DNA from: Pleomorphovibrio marinus
GTDB taxonomy: Bacteria; Bacteroidota; Bacteroidia; Cytophagales; Cyclobacteriaceae
DNA length: 64,000 nt
Assembly (NCBI RefSeq): GCF_003347495.1
Contig: NZ_QCXY01000009.1
Location: forward strand, 62,001 to 126,000
Direction: 5' to 3'
The notes beneath the pieces were generated by a model, which was given only the letters and a program-made list of their open reading frames with translations, searched no databases and was not told the origin of the DNA. A program made the translations under genes and the position numbers. Positions 1 through 9,070 of the stretch are shown one piece after another. How positions within the stretch are numbered: the first letter of the stretch is position 1; each line of letters starts with the position of its first letter.

Positions 1-15
1 GAAGGCTATGCAATT

Positions 16-396
16 TTATTTCAATTCTACTTCAGCACCGGCTTCTTCAAGTTGCTTCTTAAGAGCTTCAGCTTCTTCTTTGCTTACGCCTTCTTTCACA
101 GCTTTAGGAGCACTGTCTACTACTTCTTTTGCTTCTTTCAAGCCTAGCCCGGTCAATTCTTTCACCAATTTTACCACGGCCAATTTTTGTCCACCAGCAG
201 CTTTTAAGACTACATCAAAGGAGGATTTTTCCTCCTCTGCGGCACCGTCACCAGCAGCACCACCTCCAGCTACTACAGTAGCAGCGGCAGCGGCAGGCTC
301 AATACCATATTCATCCTTCAAAATTGCGGCCAACTCAGTTACTTCTTTAACAGTCAAGTTTACTAACTGCTCAGCGAATGCTTTAAGATCTGCCAT
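16..396 (-). CDS. rplL: 50S ribosomal protein L7/L12
   Basis: This 126-residue protein is the L7/L12 stalk protein, which recruits translation GTPases to the 50S subunit as dimers bound to L10. The N-terminal dimerisation domain (about 1-35), an Ala/Gly-rich hinge (about 36-55) and the C-terminal factor-binding domain with the conserved GLGLKEAKE and VDSAPK motifs are all visible. Length is normal for the family. It is the last gene of the secE-nusG-rplKAJL run inside the window. rpoB would be expected next but lies outside. The start ATG at 396 follows a 53-base gap after rplJ. Confidence 0.97.
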   Translation of the reverse strand: MADLKAFAEQLVNLTVKEVTELAAILKDEYGIEPAAAAATVVAGGGAAGDGAAEEEKSSFDVVLKAAGGQKLAVVKLVKELTGLGLKEAKEVVDSAPKAVKEGVSKEEAEALKKQLEEAGAEVELK

Positions 397-449
397 TTTA
401 TTAAATATTTAATTGTTGTTTTTTTAAGACTAATTGAAACTGTGTGTGA

Positions 450-992
450 TTAAGATTCCTTTTCGGATAAAGCTTTGACCAAGCCGGCCAAGGTGTTCTG
501 TCCACTTTGAAGGGCAGATACCACATTTTTGGCAGGGGATTGGAGCAAAGAAATAATTTCTCCTAGGAGTTCTTCTTTAGATTTGAGTTTGGAAAGCATT
601 TCCAAGGTTTCTTCTCCAAGGTATTGGTCACCGCCATCCACGGAGGCACCTTTAAACAAGGGCCGCTTCTCTTTGGCACCAAGCTTTTTCCTGAAGTCCA
701 ACAACACCTTAGCGGGGAGGTTGGCTACCTCAGTGGAGAAGAGAATTCCTGAAAACCCCTTCAATGTGGTATCGCTAAACTCCTGATAATCGGCATCCAA
801 ATTTTCCAGTGCCTTTTTTATCAGGGTGTTTTTATACACCTTGTATTCGATACCTTTTTCGAAACACATCCTTCTGAAGGCGTTTACTTGAGCCACAGAA
901 AATCCGGAAGCATTTGTTATATAGAAATGCGGGGTTTCCTTAAACTTCTCTGTAAGTCCTTCAATGATGGATTTTTTTTCTTCTTTGGTCAT
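450..992 (-). CDS. rplJ: 50S ribosomal protein L10
   Basis: The 180-residue L10 protein anchors L7/L12 dimers at the base of the ribosomal stalk. The N-terminal rRNA-binding region (MTKEEKKSIIEGL onward) and a C-terminal helix that would carry the L12 dimers are both present. The order rplA-rplJ-rplL is the canonical one. The start lies only two bases after the rplA stop, so there is no room for a separate intergenic L10 leader of the enterobacterial kind. Any autoregulatory RNA would have to overlap the end of rplA. Confidence 0.96.
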   Translation of the reverse strand: MTKEEKKSIIEGLTEKFKETPHFYITNASGFSVAQVNAFRRMCFEKGIEYKVYKNTLIKKALENLDADYQEFSDTTLKGFSGILFSTEVANLPAKVLLDFRKKLGAKEKRPLFKGASVDGGDQYLGEETLEMLSKLKSKEELLGEIISLLQSPAKNVVSALQSGQNTLAGLVKALSEKES

Positions 993-994
993 GA

Positions 995-1693
995 TTATAT
1001 ACCTTGAATACTTCCCTTGTCTATGTTGATGCCCGGAGACATGGTGCTAGAAAGGTGAATACTTCTGAAATATGTTCCTTTAGAGGCAGTGGGCTTCAAC
1101 TTGGAGACAGTTTGGATTAACTCCATGGCATTTTCATGTATTTTTTCCGGAGAAAAAGATACCTTTCCGACGCTAGCATGTAAAATGCCAAACTTGTCCA
1201 CCTTAAAGTCGATCTTACCTGCTTTAACCTCTTTTACTGCTTTTCCCACATCCAGGGTAACAGTACCCGCCTTGGGGTTAGGCATTAAACCCCTTGGGCC
1301 CAATACCCTACCTAGCCTACCTACCTTCGCCATAACGTTTGGGGTAGTGATGATCACGTCAATATCTGTCCATCCTCCTTCGATTTTGGCGATGTAATCA
1401 TCCAAACCTACGTAATCGGCTCCGGCTTCCTTGGCTTCTTCTTCTTTGTCAGGGCTGCACAATACGAGAACCCTTACGTCCTTACCTGTACCATGCGGAA
1501 GTGCCACCACACCTCTTACCATTTGATCTGCTTTTCGGGGATCCACACCCAGACGGATGTCCAGATCCACGGAAGCATCAAACTTCACTTTGGTGATGTC
1601 TTTCACTATGGTAGAAGCTTCTGCCAGGGAATACGCTTGGCTAGCATCATATTTAGAAAGCGCTTCTTTTTGCTTTTTCGTTAACTTAGCCAT
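995..1693 (-). CDS. rplA: 50S ribosomal protein L1
   Basis: L1 (232 residues) binds 23S rRNA at the mobile L1 stalk and helps release deacylated tRNA from the E site. The conserved tract with [19 protein letters not shown] is present near residues 125-145. I place the start at the ATG at 1693 (protein beginning [16 protein letters not shown]). A longer in-frame reading to 1765 exists, but it would overlap rplK and has no L1-like sequence. The gap to rplK is 10 bases, so the two are co-transcribed. Confidence 0.96.
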   Translation of the reverse strand: MAKLTKKQKEALSKYDASQAYSLAEASTIVKDITKVKFDASVDLDIRLGVDPRKADQMVRGVVALPHGTGKDVRVLVLCSPDKEEEAKEAGADYVGLDDYIAKIEGGWTDIDVIITTPNVMAKVGRLGRVLGPRGLMPNPKAGTVTLDVGKAVKEVKAGKIDFKVDKFGILHASVGKVSFSPEKIHENAMELIQTVSKLKPTASKGTYFRSIHLSSTMSPGINIDKGSIQGI

Positions 1694-1703
1694 TTTTCTT
1701 TGA

Positions 1704-2147
1704 TTAATCCTCCCAAGGAGCTTTTCCTGAAACTGTAATTCCCATACTTCTGGCGGTGCCCGCAATCATCTTCATGGCGGATTCCACTTCAAAAGCATTT
1801 AAATCAGGCATTTTAACCTCTGCAATTTCCTTCACCTGATCCCAGGAAACGGCGCCAACTTTTTTCCTGTTGGGTTCCGAAGAACCTCCTTTGATCTTTG
1901 CTGCCTCAAGTAGCATATTCGCTGCGGGAGGGGTCTTAACTACAAAGTCAAAAGACTTATCCGAATAAATCGTGATAAGCACGGGAAGTACCTGACCCAT
2001 TTTGTCCTGAGTCCTGGCATTGTACTGCTTACAGAACTCCATGATGTTCAAACCCTTGGAACCAAGAGCCGGACCAACCGGAGGAGATGGATTAGCCTGG
2101 CCACCCTTCACCTGTAATTTCAGATAACCAGTGATTTCTTTAGCCAT
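1704..2147 (-). CDS. rplK: 50S ribosomal protein L11
   Basis: L11 (147 residues) forms the GTPase-associated centre with 23S rRNA. The proline-rich N-terminal signature ([15 protein letters not shown], about residues 15-29) and the C-terminal rRNA-binding domain with the GTARSMGI motif are clear. Length is normal. It follows nusG by three bases and precedes rplA, the usual bacterial order. Confidence 0.97.
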   Translation of the reverse strand: MAKEITGYLKLQVKGGQANPSPPVGPALGSKGLNIMEFCKQYNARTQDKMGQVLPVLITIYSDKSFDFVVKTPPAANMLLEAAKIKGGSSEPNRKKVGAVSWDQVKEIAEVKMPDLNAFEVESAMKMIAGTARSMGITVSGKAPWED

Positions 2148-2150
2148 TTC

Positions 2151-2708
2151 CTAGTCTTGTTTTTCTACTTGTATAAAGTTTAACTCTACAGGCGTGTTCC
2201 GACCGAAGATCTTCACCATAACGTTTAGCTTCTTCTTGTCTTCAAACACCTCTTCTATTGTTCCCGAGAACCCACTGAAAGGACCGTCCATTACTTTTAC
2301 GGTCTCCCCAACTATAAATGGTGTTTCTAGTTTCTCTGCAAACTCATCAATCTCCTCTACCCTACCTAAGATACGGTTGATTTCTGACTGACGTAATGGC
2401 TCAGGGGTTTTGGAAGCCCCCCCTTGGTTTGACCCTAAGAAACCGATCACTCCCGGAATACTCGTAATTACGTGGTTGGCTTCCCCATGGCCGAGATCTG
2501 CATTTACCAAGACATAGCCGGGGAAGAAGTTCCTCTCCCGGACACGCTTCTTGCCGTTGCGCATCTCATACACTTTTTCTGAGGGTATCAAAACTTCAGG
2601 AATATAATCCTCAAGCTTTTGCCTGGCAATTTCGTTGTCTAAATATGTTTTAGCCTTCTTCTCTTGCCCGGCAACTACCCTAAGCACATACCATTTGTGG
2701 TCCGCCAT
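2151..2708 (-). CDS. nusG: Transcription termination/antitermination protein NusG
   Basis: NusG (185 residues) binds RNA polymerase and couples transcription to Rho and to the ribosome. The NGN domain starts [15 protein letters not shown] and includes [11 protein letters not shown]. The C-terminal KOW domain shows [21 protein letters not shown] at about 130-150. I choose the ATG at 2708 ([10 protein letters not shown]). A reading six codons longer (MNLSYV) adds nothing conserved. The gene sits between secE and rplK as in most bacteria. Confidence 0.96.
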   Translation of the reverse strand: MADHKWYVLRVVAGQEKKAKTYLDNEIARQKLEDYIPEVLIPSEKVYEMRNGKKRVRERNFFPGYVLVNADLGHGEANHVITSIPGVIGFLGSNQGGASKTPEPLRQSEINRILGRVEEIDEFAEKLETPFIVGETVKVMDGPFSGFSGTIEEVFEDKKKLNVMVKIFGRNTPVELNFIQVEKQD

Positions 2709-2726
2709 TACGTAACTTAGATTCAA

Positions 2727-2915
2727 TTAGAATAAATCATAAAACCATGTCATCACATTTTCGAATGATAAATCGATTAATCCGATTACCAAGGCGAAAA
2801 TCAAAGAAGCGACGAGTACCAAAACAGCACTGTTCTGTAAGGAAGAATATTTCGGCCAAGTGACCTTATTCTTCATCTCGTCGATGGATTCTACTACAAA
2901 ATTCTTAACATTCAT
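2727..2915 (-). CDS. secE: Preprotein translocase subunit SecE
   Basis: This 62-residue protein is the short, single-span form of SecE that stabilises SecY in the Sec translocon. An amphipathic N-terminal segment containing ESIDEMKNKVTWPKYSSLQ, the hallmark of SecE, is followed by one hydrophobic membrane helix (about residues 28-50). Its position directly before nusG supports the assignment. It is separated from tRNA-Trp by about 80 bases. Confidence 0.95.
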   Translation of the reverse strand: MNVKNFVVESIDEMKNKVTWPKYSSLQNSAVLVLVASLIFALVIGLIDLSFENVMTWFYDLF

Positions 2916-2998
2916 TTTACATTATTTTAAATGCCCTCCCTCTGGGTGCAAACGCAGAATAGATCCATTGCCTCGACATGGTTTACGGGAAGGTGTAG

Positions 2999-3069
2999 CA
3001 CGGGCGGAGAGATTCGAACTCCCATCAACGGTTTTGGAGACCGCTATTCTGCCATTGAACTACGCCCGT
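2999..3069 (-). tRNA. tRNA-Trp (CCA anticodon)
   Basis: Reading the minus strand, the seven-base acceptor arms ACGGGCG and CGCCCGT pair, the anticodon loop reads CTCCAAA (anticodon CCA), and the T loop GTTCGAATC is intact. The 3' CCA is not encoded. It lies between tuf and secE, the position it has in many bacteria. Confidence 0.95.
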
Positions 3070-3126
3070 ATGAACCCTGCCCATTTTTACGGAACGCAAA
3101 AGTAGTGAACAAAGTCCAAAGAAACA

Positions 3127-3158
3127 AATGCGATTCCGAATACTTTCAGAATCGCATT
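3127..3158 (-). terminator. Hairpin downstream of tuf
   Basis: The perfect 10-base inverted repeat AATGCGATTC / GAATCGCATT with a 12-base loop begins about 28 bases after the tuf stop. On the minus strand it is followed by TGTTTCTTT, a weak U-rich tract. It may be a partial terminator, or a processing site between tuf and tRNA-Trp-secE. Confidence 0.6.
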
Positions 3159-3185
3159 GTCATATTTATCAAGCTTTTAGCTGAA

Positions 3186-4373
3186 TTAATCCAGAATCTC
3201 AGTAACCTGTCCGGCACCCACAGTCCTGCCACCCTCACGGATCGCAAACCTAAGTCCTTTCTCAAGAGCTACTGGGTTGATTAATATTACTTCTATAGTG
3301 ATGTTGTCTCCAGGCATAACCATTTCCACATTCTCTGGCAATTTGATCTCACCAGTAACGTCTGTAGTCCTTAAGTAGAACTGTGGTCGGTACTTGTTGA
3401 AGAATGGGGTATGTCGGCCTCCTTCTTCTTTAGAAAGAACGTAAACCTCCGCTTTAAAGTGAGCGTGGGGCTTCACAGATCCAGGCTTGCAAATGATCAT
3501 CCCTCTTTTGATCTGAGACTTTTCGATACCTCTAAGCAACAAACCTACGTTGTCACCAGCTTCACCCCTGTCCAAAATCTTACGGAACATTTCAACACCA
3601 GTCACGGTAGACTTCAGGTTCTCTGCGCCCATACCGATGATGTCAACACCTTCTCCAGAGTTTACTACTCCTCTTTCGATTCTACCAGTCGCAACTGTTC
3701 CACGACCTGTGATAGAGAACACATCTTCCACAGGCATCAAGAAATCCTTGTCTATAGCTCTTTCAGGAAGAGGAATATGATCATCTACCGCCTGCATTAA
3801 TTCCATAACGGTGTTTTCCCATTTTTCCTCGCCATTAAGCGCGCCAAGGGCAGAACCAGCAATAACAGGAATGTTGTCGCCGTCGAATTCATAAAAGGAA
3901 AGAAGCTCTCTCACTTCCATCTCTACAAGCTCAAGCAACTCAGGGTCATCGACCAAGTCCACTTTGTTCATGAAAACTACAAGTGCAGGCACACCTACCT
4001 GACGGGCAAGTAGAATGTGTTCCCTCGTTTGAGGCATAGGTCCATCTGTTGCCGCAACCACTAAAATGGCACCGTCCATCTGGGCAGCACCTGTTACCAT
4101 GTTCTTCACATAGTCAGCGTGGCCTGGACAGTCAACGTGCGCGTAGTGTCTGCTTTCTGTTTGATACTCCACGTGGGAAGTGTTGATGGTGATACCTCTT
4201 TCCTTCTCTTCGGGAGCGTTGTCGATAGACGCAAAATCTCTAAGTTCAGAAAGACCTTTTCTGGCCAATACAGTAGTAATGGCAGCAGTCAAAGTGGTCT
4301 TACCATGATCGACGTGACCAATCGTACCTATATTAACGTGTGGTTTGGAACGGTCAAAGGTTGCTTTTGCCAT
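3186..4373 (-). CDS. tuf: Elongation factor Tu
   Basis: EF-Tu (395 residues) delivers aminoacyl-tRNA to the ribosome as a GTP complex. The G-domain motifs are all present: GHVDHGKT (P loop, about 18-25), the RGITI switch, DCPGH (80-84) and NKVD (about 135-138). Beta-barrel domains II and III follow, ending [14 protein letters not shown]. Length is normal. The gene is embedded in the tRNA-Tyr/Gly/Thr-tuf-tRNA-Trp-secE-nusG operon. No second tuf copy occurs in the window. Confidence 0.98.
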   Translation of the reverse strand: MAKATFDRSKPHVNIGTIGHVDHGKTTLTAAITTVLARKGLSELRDFASIDNAPEEKERGITINTSHVEYQTESRHYAHVDCPGHADYVKNMVTGAAQMDGAILVVAATDGPMPQTREHILLARQVGVPALVVFMNKVDLVDDPELLELVEMEVRELLSFYEFDGDNIPVIAGSALGALNGEEKWENTVMELMQAVDDHIPLPERAIDKDFLMPVEDVFSITGRGTVATGRIERGVVNSGEGVDIIGMGAENLKSTVTGVEMFRKILDRGEAGDNVGLLLRGIEKSQIKRGMIICKPGSVKPHAHFKAEVYVLSKEEGGRHTPFFNKYRPQFYLRTTDVTGEIKLPENVEMVMPGDNITIEVILINPVALEKGLRFAIREGGRTVGAGQVTEILD

Positions 4374-4431
4374 GCGTGAAAATCCTTTGTTTAGTTAATG
4401 ATAAAATTTCTTTTTTTAAAATCAATGTATC

Positions 4432-4505
4432 GAGCCAACGACGGGATTTGAACCCGTGACCTCTTCCTTACCAAGGAAGCACTCTACCCCTGAGCTACGT
4501 CGGCT
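4432..4505 (-). tRNA. tRNA-Thr (GGT anticodon)
   Basis: On the minus strand the acceptor arms AGCCGAC / GTTGGCT pair (one G-U), the D arm contains CTCAGGGGTAGAG, and the anticodon stem CTTCC / GGAAG closes the loop TTGGTAA (anticodon GGT). The T loop GTTCAAATC is intact. It precedes tuf by about 58 bases. Confidence 0.94.
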
Positions 4506-4539
4506 AATTACATTATTATGCCCTATATAAAGAACATAG

Positions 4540-4612
4540 AGCGGGAGACGAGGCTCGAACCCGCGACCTGCAGCTTGGAAGGCTGCCGCTCTACCAACTG
4601 AGCTACTCCCGC
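4540..4612 (-). tRNA. tRNA-Gly (TCC anticodon)
   Basis: The acceptor arms GCGGGAG / CTCCCGC pair, with the U discriminator expected for glycine tRNA. The anticodon stem GCAGC / GCTGC encloses CTTCCAA (anticodon TCC). The T loop GTTCGAGCC is intact. It lies 34 bases upstream of tRNA-Thr in the same transcript. Confidence 0.95.
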
Positions 4613-4642
4613 TTATCTGATATTCACTATTTCAATTCACAA

Positions 4643-4692
4643 ACGGCTGCCACTCTTTCTCCCGATAGCCATCGAGAGGAGCTACTCCCGTC
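4643..4692 (-). pseudogene. Partial tRNA-Gly 5'-half relic with inserted palindrome
   Basis: Just upstream of tRNA-Gly, the plus strand repeats two segments of that gene: GGCTGCC(A)CTCT and GAGCTACTCCCG. These correspond to the 5' half (acceptor, D arm, start of the anticodon stem). Between them is a 20-odd-base insert containing the imperfect palindrome CTCCCGATAGCCATCGAGAG. The 3' half is missing, so it cannot fold as a tRNA. This is a direct sequence observation; the interpretation as a duplicated and interrupted tRNA end is inference. Confidence 0.6.
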
Positions 4693-4806
4693 AATAAACT
4701 CATTCAAATTGCCCCAGCATCACAGCTTGGTATAATTTAGGAATACAAAGGTAGTCTAATTTTCCAAATTAAACCATCCAACTATGAAAGATTCAAGTAG
4801 TTGTTG

Positions 4807-4889
4807 TGGGGGAAACAGGATTCGAACCTGTGAAGACATAAGTCAACGGATTTACAGTCCGTCCCAGTTGGCCGCTTTGGTATTCCCCC
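4807..4889 (-). tRNA. tRNA-Tyr (GTA anticodon)
   Basis: This 83-base class II tRNA has acceptor arms GGGGGAA / TTCCCCC, the anticodon stem ACGGA / TCCGT around CTGTAAA (anticodon GTA), a variable arm, and the T loop GTTCGAATC. It is the first gene of the tRNA-tuf-rpl transcript. Confidence 0.95.
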
Positions 4890-4930
4890 AACTTATAACA
4901 GACAAACCACAGGTCTGTCTGAATGGATGG

Positions 4931-4961
4931 CAAAATTATATGCTTTTCTGAAACATTCAAA
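4931..4961 (-). promoter_or_regulatory. Bacteroidota-type promoter of the tRNA-tuf-secE-rpl operon
   Basis: On the minus strand TTTG (4961-4958) is followed after 19 bases by TAATTTTG (4938-4931), matching the -33 TTTG / -7 TAnnTTTG consensus of the Bacteroidota primary sigma factor. Transcription would begin near 4925, about 35 bases before mature tRNA-Tyr. Confidence 0.65.
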
Positions 4962-5025
4962 ACATTCTCATGAAAAAAAATGGTTTTAACAGGCCTAACA
5001 ATTTATCATTTTATCGCTCAGGGTT

Positions 5026-7629
5026 TTAATTTTCCTCCAGGTAGGGCTCCAGGAAAAATCCCTGGTAGTTTCTTACCATTTCGTCTTCTTCGTTGGCATG
5101 TATTTCAATCACTCTTTGTAAGACATCCCCTTCATCGATAAACCCAAAAAGGGACTGGAAAGCAGTCAACCTAATGTAGTTGGCCTTGTGATCGGCAGCC
5201 AAATTAAGGAGGTTCTCCAGTGCCTTTTCCTTTTCGGTACCAGGAACGCTTGAGAAGTAATCTCCATAATAACCTATAAAATAATACAGGTTTTCCCCAG
5301 ATAACTGGTCTAGCTTCCTATGAAACCACCCCGATCGGTCAGAAAGCTGCTCATTGGTCATGAAGTCGGCCAGTGGAACTACCACTCTTATATTGGATTC
5401 CTCCTCCAACCTGTCGAGAAGCTCACGCTTTAAGGACAGATTACCCGGCTGATCCATGATACCCATCAATGCCGCACCCTCCACTACATAGGAAGCCTCC
5501 TCGATAAGCTCTTCAAACAACCCCATATGTCGCTCCCCGTTTGTCTTTGCCAATAGGTCAATAGCAGCTGCACGAACTTCATTGCTTTCATCGGTTTTGG
5601 CCATTTCCACCAATTTCCCCTCCAATTCATCGGAAACCGTTTCTGAATCAAACACCTGGCCTATTCTAGAAATTGCTAAACCCCTTACCTCATGGAAAGA
5701 ATCATTTAGGGAAGCCTTTAGGTCCTGTAACCAATCCCCTTGCTCTGCATGATCTGAAGTAAGGCTATCCAAGGCTTCCAACCTGGCAAGTCCGCTCTCC
5801 GACATACGGAGTTGCTTCGTGAGCATCTCCTTGCCCCGGTAGGTCTCCCGCTCAGCCAACAAATCCATCCTCTCATCAAAAAGTATAAGTTCTGTACCAT
5901 CTCCATTCTCAAGGGCAAAATACTGCGTTCCCTGCTCCAATACAAAAGACTTCTCCTCCCGGACCCCACCCTTATAGATGCTTACGGTAAAGGGAAGCCT
6001 GTATAAAGGGGTATCGACCAAATCTTGCTGCTGAGAGACAGTAAGCAAAACATTATCTGGAACACTATAGTCCATGTTTACCTCCAGAAGGGGATGACCT
6101 GCACCTAAAAACCATTGGTTAAAGAACCAATTTAAATCCTGACCTGTAACCTCTTCGAAGGCCAACCGCAAATCATGTATCTCCACACTGGAAAAGGCAT
6201 GCTTAGTAAGGTAATGGTTAAGGCTGCCAAAAAATGCTTCGTCACCAAGGTGCCTTCGGAGCATATGAAGGACACGCCCCCCCTTTGCATAGGAATGGCT
6301 ATCGAACATGTCTTCAGCATCTTCGAAAAAAAACCGGATCAAGTCTTCTTTTTTCTCCTGTGCTTCGTACAGATATTGCTCCCTGGCGGTGTGATTGTGT
6401 AAATCTGCAACATCCTTTCCCTGCTTGTATTCAAACCAGAGGTATTCCGAATAATCCGCGAAGGATTCGTTTAGTGGAAGATGAGACCAGGATTCATTGG
6501 TCACCAGATTACCAAACCATTGATGAAACAGCTCATGAGCTATAATGTAGTCCCATTCACTGTCTATGGCTTCCCTCTCGTCTAGGTTTAGGGATTCCAT
6601 AAAGATAGAAAGAGTAGTGTTTTCCATGGCGCCGGATACAAAATCCCTCACCACTACCTGATCATACCGCTGCCAGGGGTACTTCACCCCCAGAAGGTCG
6701 GAAAAAAAACCTATCATCTCAGGAGTATCGCCAAAGACTTTTTTGGCTCCTTCCGCATAGCCCTTCTCCACATAATAATGAACGGGCATCCCTTCCCACT
6801 CATCCTCCACCCGGTCAAACTCACCCACTACCAAAGCAGCGAGATAGGGGGCGTGCGGCATATCCATAAGCCAATGATCGGTACGGGTGCCGTCCTCATG
6901 CTGGGTTTGCTTTTGCAACTGTCCATTGCTCAGAGTAATGTAACGGTCCTCCACTCTCAGCTTGATATCATGGGTATGCCTTTCGTTCGGGCTGTCAATG
7001 GTAGGGTACCATTTCGAATTGTGTTCTGTTTCCCCTTGTGTCCAAATTTGAGTTGGCTTGTCTTCCTTGCCCATTGGGTTTATGAAATAGAGCCCTTTGG
7101 CGTCGGTAATCGCCTTACTTCCTCCGCGCCCCCCTTCTTCTGGCTTTGCCGTGTAGCTTAGGCCAATTTCCAGTGTGTCGGAGGAGGAAAAGGTTTCAGG
7201 TAGAAAGATGCTTACCTTTTCCTGGTCATACCGAAAGGCCAAAGCCCCTCTCCCTTCTTCTCTTTCCAACCAAACATCATGGATTTCAAAATCTTTTGCA
7301 TCCAAGGCTAACTCCTTCTGGGGAAAAAAGTAGGGCTTCACCTTAAGCAAGGCCTTTCCTTCTACCTGCTGTCGCTCAAAATCAAAGGATAGATCCAAGG
7401 AGGAATGCAACAAGTCGAATTTCCGCTCTCTGCTGGCCTGGTATTCCCGGAGTTTTCTCTCCTTTTCCCGTACCAACTCCTTGCTTTCATCCTGCAGCTC
7501 TGGGATTTCACTTTCAGGCTCTTGGGTGGGGGTTTCCTCTGTGGGTTCCGTTACGGGTTGGGTGGTTTTACAGGCATGAAAAGTGCACATGCTACCTGTA
7601 ATCACTAGTAAACAAAGTAATTTTCGCAT
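5026..7629 (-). CDS. M1 family metallo-aminopeptidase, probable lipoprotein with HEAT-like C-terminus
   Basis: The 867-residue protein is an M1 zinc aminopeptidase, expected to trim N-terminal residues from peptides. It carries the exopeptidase motif GAMEN (333-337) and the zinc site HELFH (365-369) with the third ligand Glu388, exactly 18 residues beyond the motif. The N-terminus has a signal peptide ending FHAC (Cys20), so it is probably a periplasmic or surface lipoprotein, followed by a Glu/Pro-rich linker (about 23-60). Beyond about residue 600 the sequence becomes helical with repeats such as EVRAAAIDLLAKTN and EVRGLAISRIGQVF, resembling HEAT repeats. It is monocistronic. Substrate specificity cannot be read from the sequence. 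Confidence 0.92.
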   Translation of the reverse strand: MRKLLCLLVITGSMCTFHACKTTQPVTEPTEETPTQEPESEIPELQDESKELVREKERKLREYQASRERKFDLLHSSLDLSFDFERQQVEGKALLKVKPYFFPQKELALDAKDFEIHDVWLEREEGRGALAFRYDQEKVSIFLPETFSSSDTLEIGLSYTAKPEEGGRGGSKAITDAKGLYFINPMGKEDKPTQIWTQGETEHNSKWYPTIDSPNERHTHDIKLRVEDRYITLSNGQLQKQTQHEDGTRTDHWLMDMPHAPYLAALVVGEFDRVEDEWEGMPVHYYVEKGYAEGAKKVFGDTPEMIGFFSDLLGVKYPWQRYDQVVVRDFVSGAMENTTLSIFMESLNLDEREAIDSEWDYIIAHELFHQWFGNLVTNESWSHLPLNESFADYSEYLWFEYKQGKDVADLHNHTAREQYLYEAQEKKEDLIRFFFEDAEDMFDSHSYAKGGRVLHMLRRHLGDEAFFGSLNHYLTKHAFSSVEIHDLRLAFEEVTGQDLNWFFNQWFLGAGHPLLEVNMDYSVPDNVLLTVSQQQDLVDTPLYRLPFTVSIYKGGVREEKSFVLEQGTQYFALENGDGTELILFDERMDLLAERETYRGKEMLTKQLRMSESGLARLEALDSLTSDHAEQGDWLQDLKASLNDSFHEVRGLAISRIGQVFDSETVSDELEGKLVEMAKTDESNEVRAAAIDLLAKTNGERHMGLFEELIEEASYVVEGAALMGIMDQPGNLSLKRELLDRLEEESNIRVVVPLADFMTNEQLSDRSGWFHRKLDQLSGENLYYFIGYYGDYFSSVPGTEKEKALENLLNLAADHKANYIRLTAFQSLFGFIDEGDVLQRVIEIHANEEDEMVRNYQGFFLEPYLEEN

Positions 7630-7751
7630 CTTGGATCAGCAAATATTGATTTCAGAAAGGTAAGTGTCCTAATTTTATTAACTTGGAAATTCTTTATTAA
7701 ACAAAGTAAAATTAATTGGCTTATTGCAATTATCATCCTAAATCCTCTAAA

Positions 7752-8246
7752 ATGTATGAGATAAAAATCAATGATGACACATTCGGGGCTCAGATAGAAG
7801 GGGGCAAAATCATGGTAGATAAACAATCCGTAGATTGGGATCTTGTCCAGATCAAAACCAATTTTTACCATCTTCTGGCAGGCGGAGGTTCCTATACGCT
7901 TGAGGTACTTAGCTGGGACAAAGCCAATAAATCCCTGACCTTGGCCTTGAACAACAAAATTGCAGTTCTCAGCATCAAGACCGAGCAGGACCTGCTGCTA
8001 GAAAAACTGGGGTTGAACCACTTGAAGCAACAACAGATAAGCGACATCACGGCCCCGATGCCGGGTCTGATCCTTGATGTGCAGGTGAAGGAAGGACAGA
8101 ATGTGGAAAAAGGGGAAATATTACTTGTCCTTGAAGCCATGAAAATGGAAAATGCCCTCAAGTCTCCCCAAAGCGGGGAAATCAAAAAAGTCCTTGTCAG
8201 CCCGGGCCAGGGGGTGGAAAAAAACCAATTATTGGTCCAATTTTAG
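7752..8246 (+). CDS. Stand-alone biotin carboxyl carrier protein of an acyl-CoA carboxylase
   Basis: The 164-residue protein ends in a biotinyl domain (about 96-164) with the motif EAMKMEN, where Lys131 would carry biotin, and a preceding APMPG turn. The N-terminal ~90 residues resemble the linker found in alpha subunits of propionyl/methylcrotonyl-CoA carboxylases rather than Ala/Pro-rich AccB. I chose the ATG at 7752 (MYEIKIND); an extension 12 codons upstream is not conserved-looking. No biotin carboxylase or carboxyltransferase gene lies next to it, so its partners must be elsewhere. pyrH follows 100 bases later under its own likely promoter. Confidence 0.88.
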   Translation: MYEIKINDDTFGAQIEGGKIMVDKQSVDWDLVQIKTNFYHLLAGGGSYTLEVLSWDKANKSLTLALNNKIAVLSIKTEQDLLLEKLGLNHLKQQQISDITAPMPGLILDVQVKEGQNVEKGEILLVLEAMKMENALKSPQSGEIKKVLVSPGQGVEKNQLLVQF

Positions 8247-8260
8247 GGGTAAGGTTTAGT

Positions 8261-8287
8261 TTTGTACCAAACAAGAATTTATATTTG
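8261..8287 (+). promoter_or_regulatory. Putative promoter of pyrH-frr
   Basis: TTTG at 8261-8264 and TATATTTG at 8280-8287 match the two Bacteroidota promoter elements, but the 15-base spacing is shorter than usual. The start site would be near 8293, about 54 bases before pyrH. Confidence 0.4.
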
Positions 8288-8346
8288 TCCTGTTTTTGGG
8301 GGATCAGGCTCTCACTTTTGAATGGCAAATAACAAACCGAAATTGC

Positions 8347-9057
8347 ATGAAATACAAAAGAATACTCCTCAAACTCAGCGGGGAAGCCTTAATGGGCGAC
8401 AAGAATTATGGCATAGACTCCAGCAGGCTCCAACAATATGCCAATGATATTAAGGCCGTGCATGAGTTGGGGGTGGAGATAGCCATAGTGATTGGGGGAG
8501 GAAATATTTTTCGCGGTGTACAGGCTGGAAATGTGGGTATAGATCGTGTGCAAGGCGATTACATGGGTATGCTAGCCACGCTTATCAATGCCATGGCCTT
8601 GCAAAGCTCCTTGGAACAAAACGGTATGTACACACGGCTGATGTCCGGCATAAAGGTAGAAAGTGTCTGTGAGCCCTTCATCCGGAGGAGGGCCATCCGA
8701 CATCTGGAAAAGGGCCGTATTGTTATTTTTGGAGCAGGAATCGGCAATCCCTATTTCACCACAGACTCCACTGCAAGTTTGCGGGCCATAGAAATCGAAG
8801 CGGAGGTGGTGCTCAAAGGAACCCGAGTGGACGGCGTATACACCGCAGACCCCGAGAAAGACCGGGATGCAAAGCGGTATGACAAGATATCCTTCCAGGA
8901 AGTATATGAAAAAAATTTAAGCGTAATGGACATGACTGCTTTTACCCTATGCCAGGAAAACAACCTACCCATTATCGTGTTTGACATGAATAAAAAAGAA
9001 AACCTACTAAACCTTGTGCATGGAAAGAACGTAGGGACCTTAATCACTTCAAAATAA
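8347..9057 (+). CDS. pyrH: Uridylate (UMP) kinase
   Basis: PyrH (236 residues) phosphorylates UMP to UDP in pyrimidine nucleotide synthesis and is a hexameric amino-acid-kinase-family enzyme. Visible are the N-terminal LLKLSGEAL, the glycine-rich GGGNIFRG (near residues 57-64), [15 protein letters not shown] in the UMP-binding region, and the [11 protein letters not shown] motif. I start at the ATG at 8347 (MKYKRILLK) because the 17 upstream in-frame codons are unlike any PyrH. The gene is followed after 13 bases by frr, a widely conserved pair. Confidence 0.96.
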   Translation: MKYKRILLKLSGEALMGDKNYGIDSSRLQQYANDIKAVHELGVEIAIVIGGGNIFRGVQAGNVGIDRVQGDYMGMLATLINAMALQSSLEQNGMYTRLMSGIKVESVCEPFIRRRAIRHLEKGRIVIFGAGIGNPYFTTDSTASLRAIEIEAEVVLKGTRVDGVYTADPEKDRDAKRYDKISFQEVYEKNLSVMDMTAFTLCQENNLPIIVFDMNKKENLLNLVHGKNVGTLITSK

Positions 9058-9070
9058 GCCATACCCAATC

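Noticed and set aside
993-994. L10-type leader RNA before rplJ
   Set aside because: Only two bases separate rplA and rplJ, leaving no room for an intergenic leader of the known type.
1694-1765. Longer start for ribosomal protein L1
   Set aside because: The extra 24 residues overlap rplK and are not L1-like; the ATG at 1693 fits the family.
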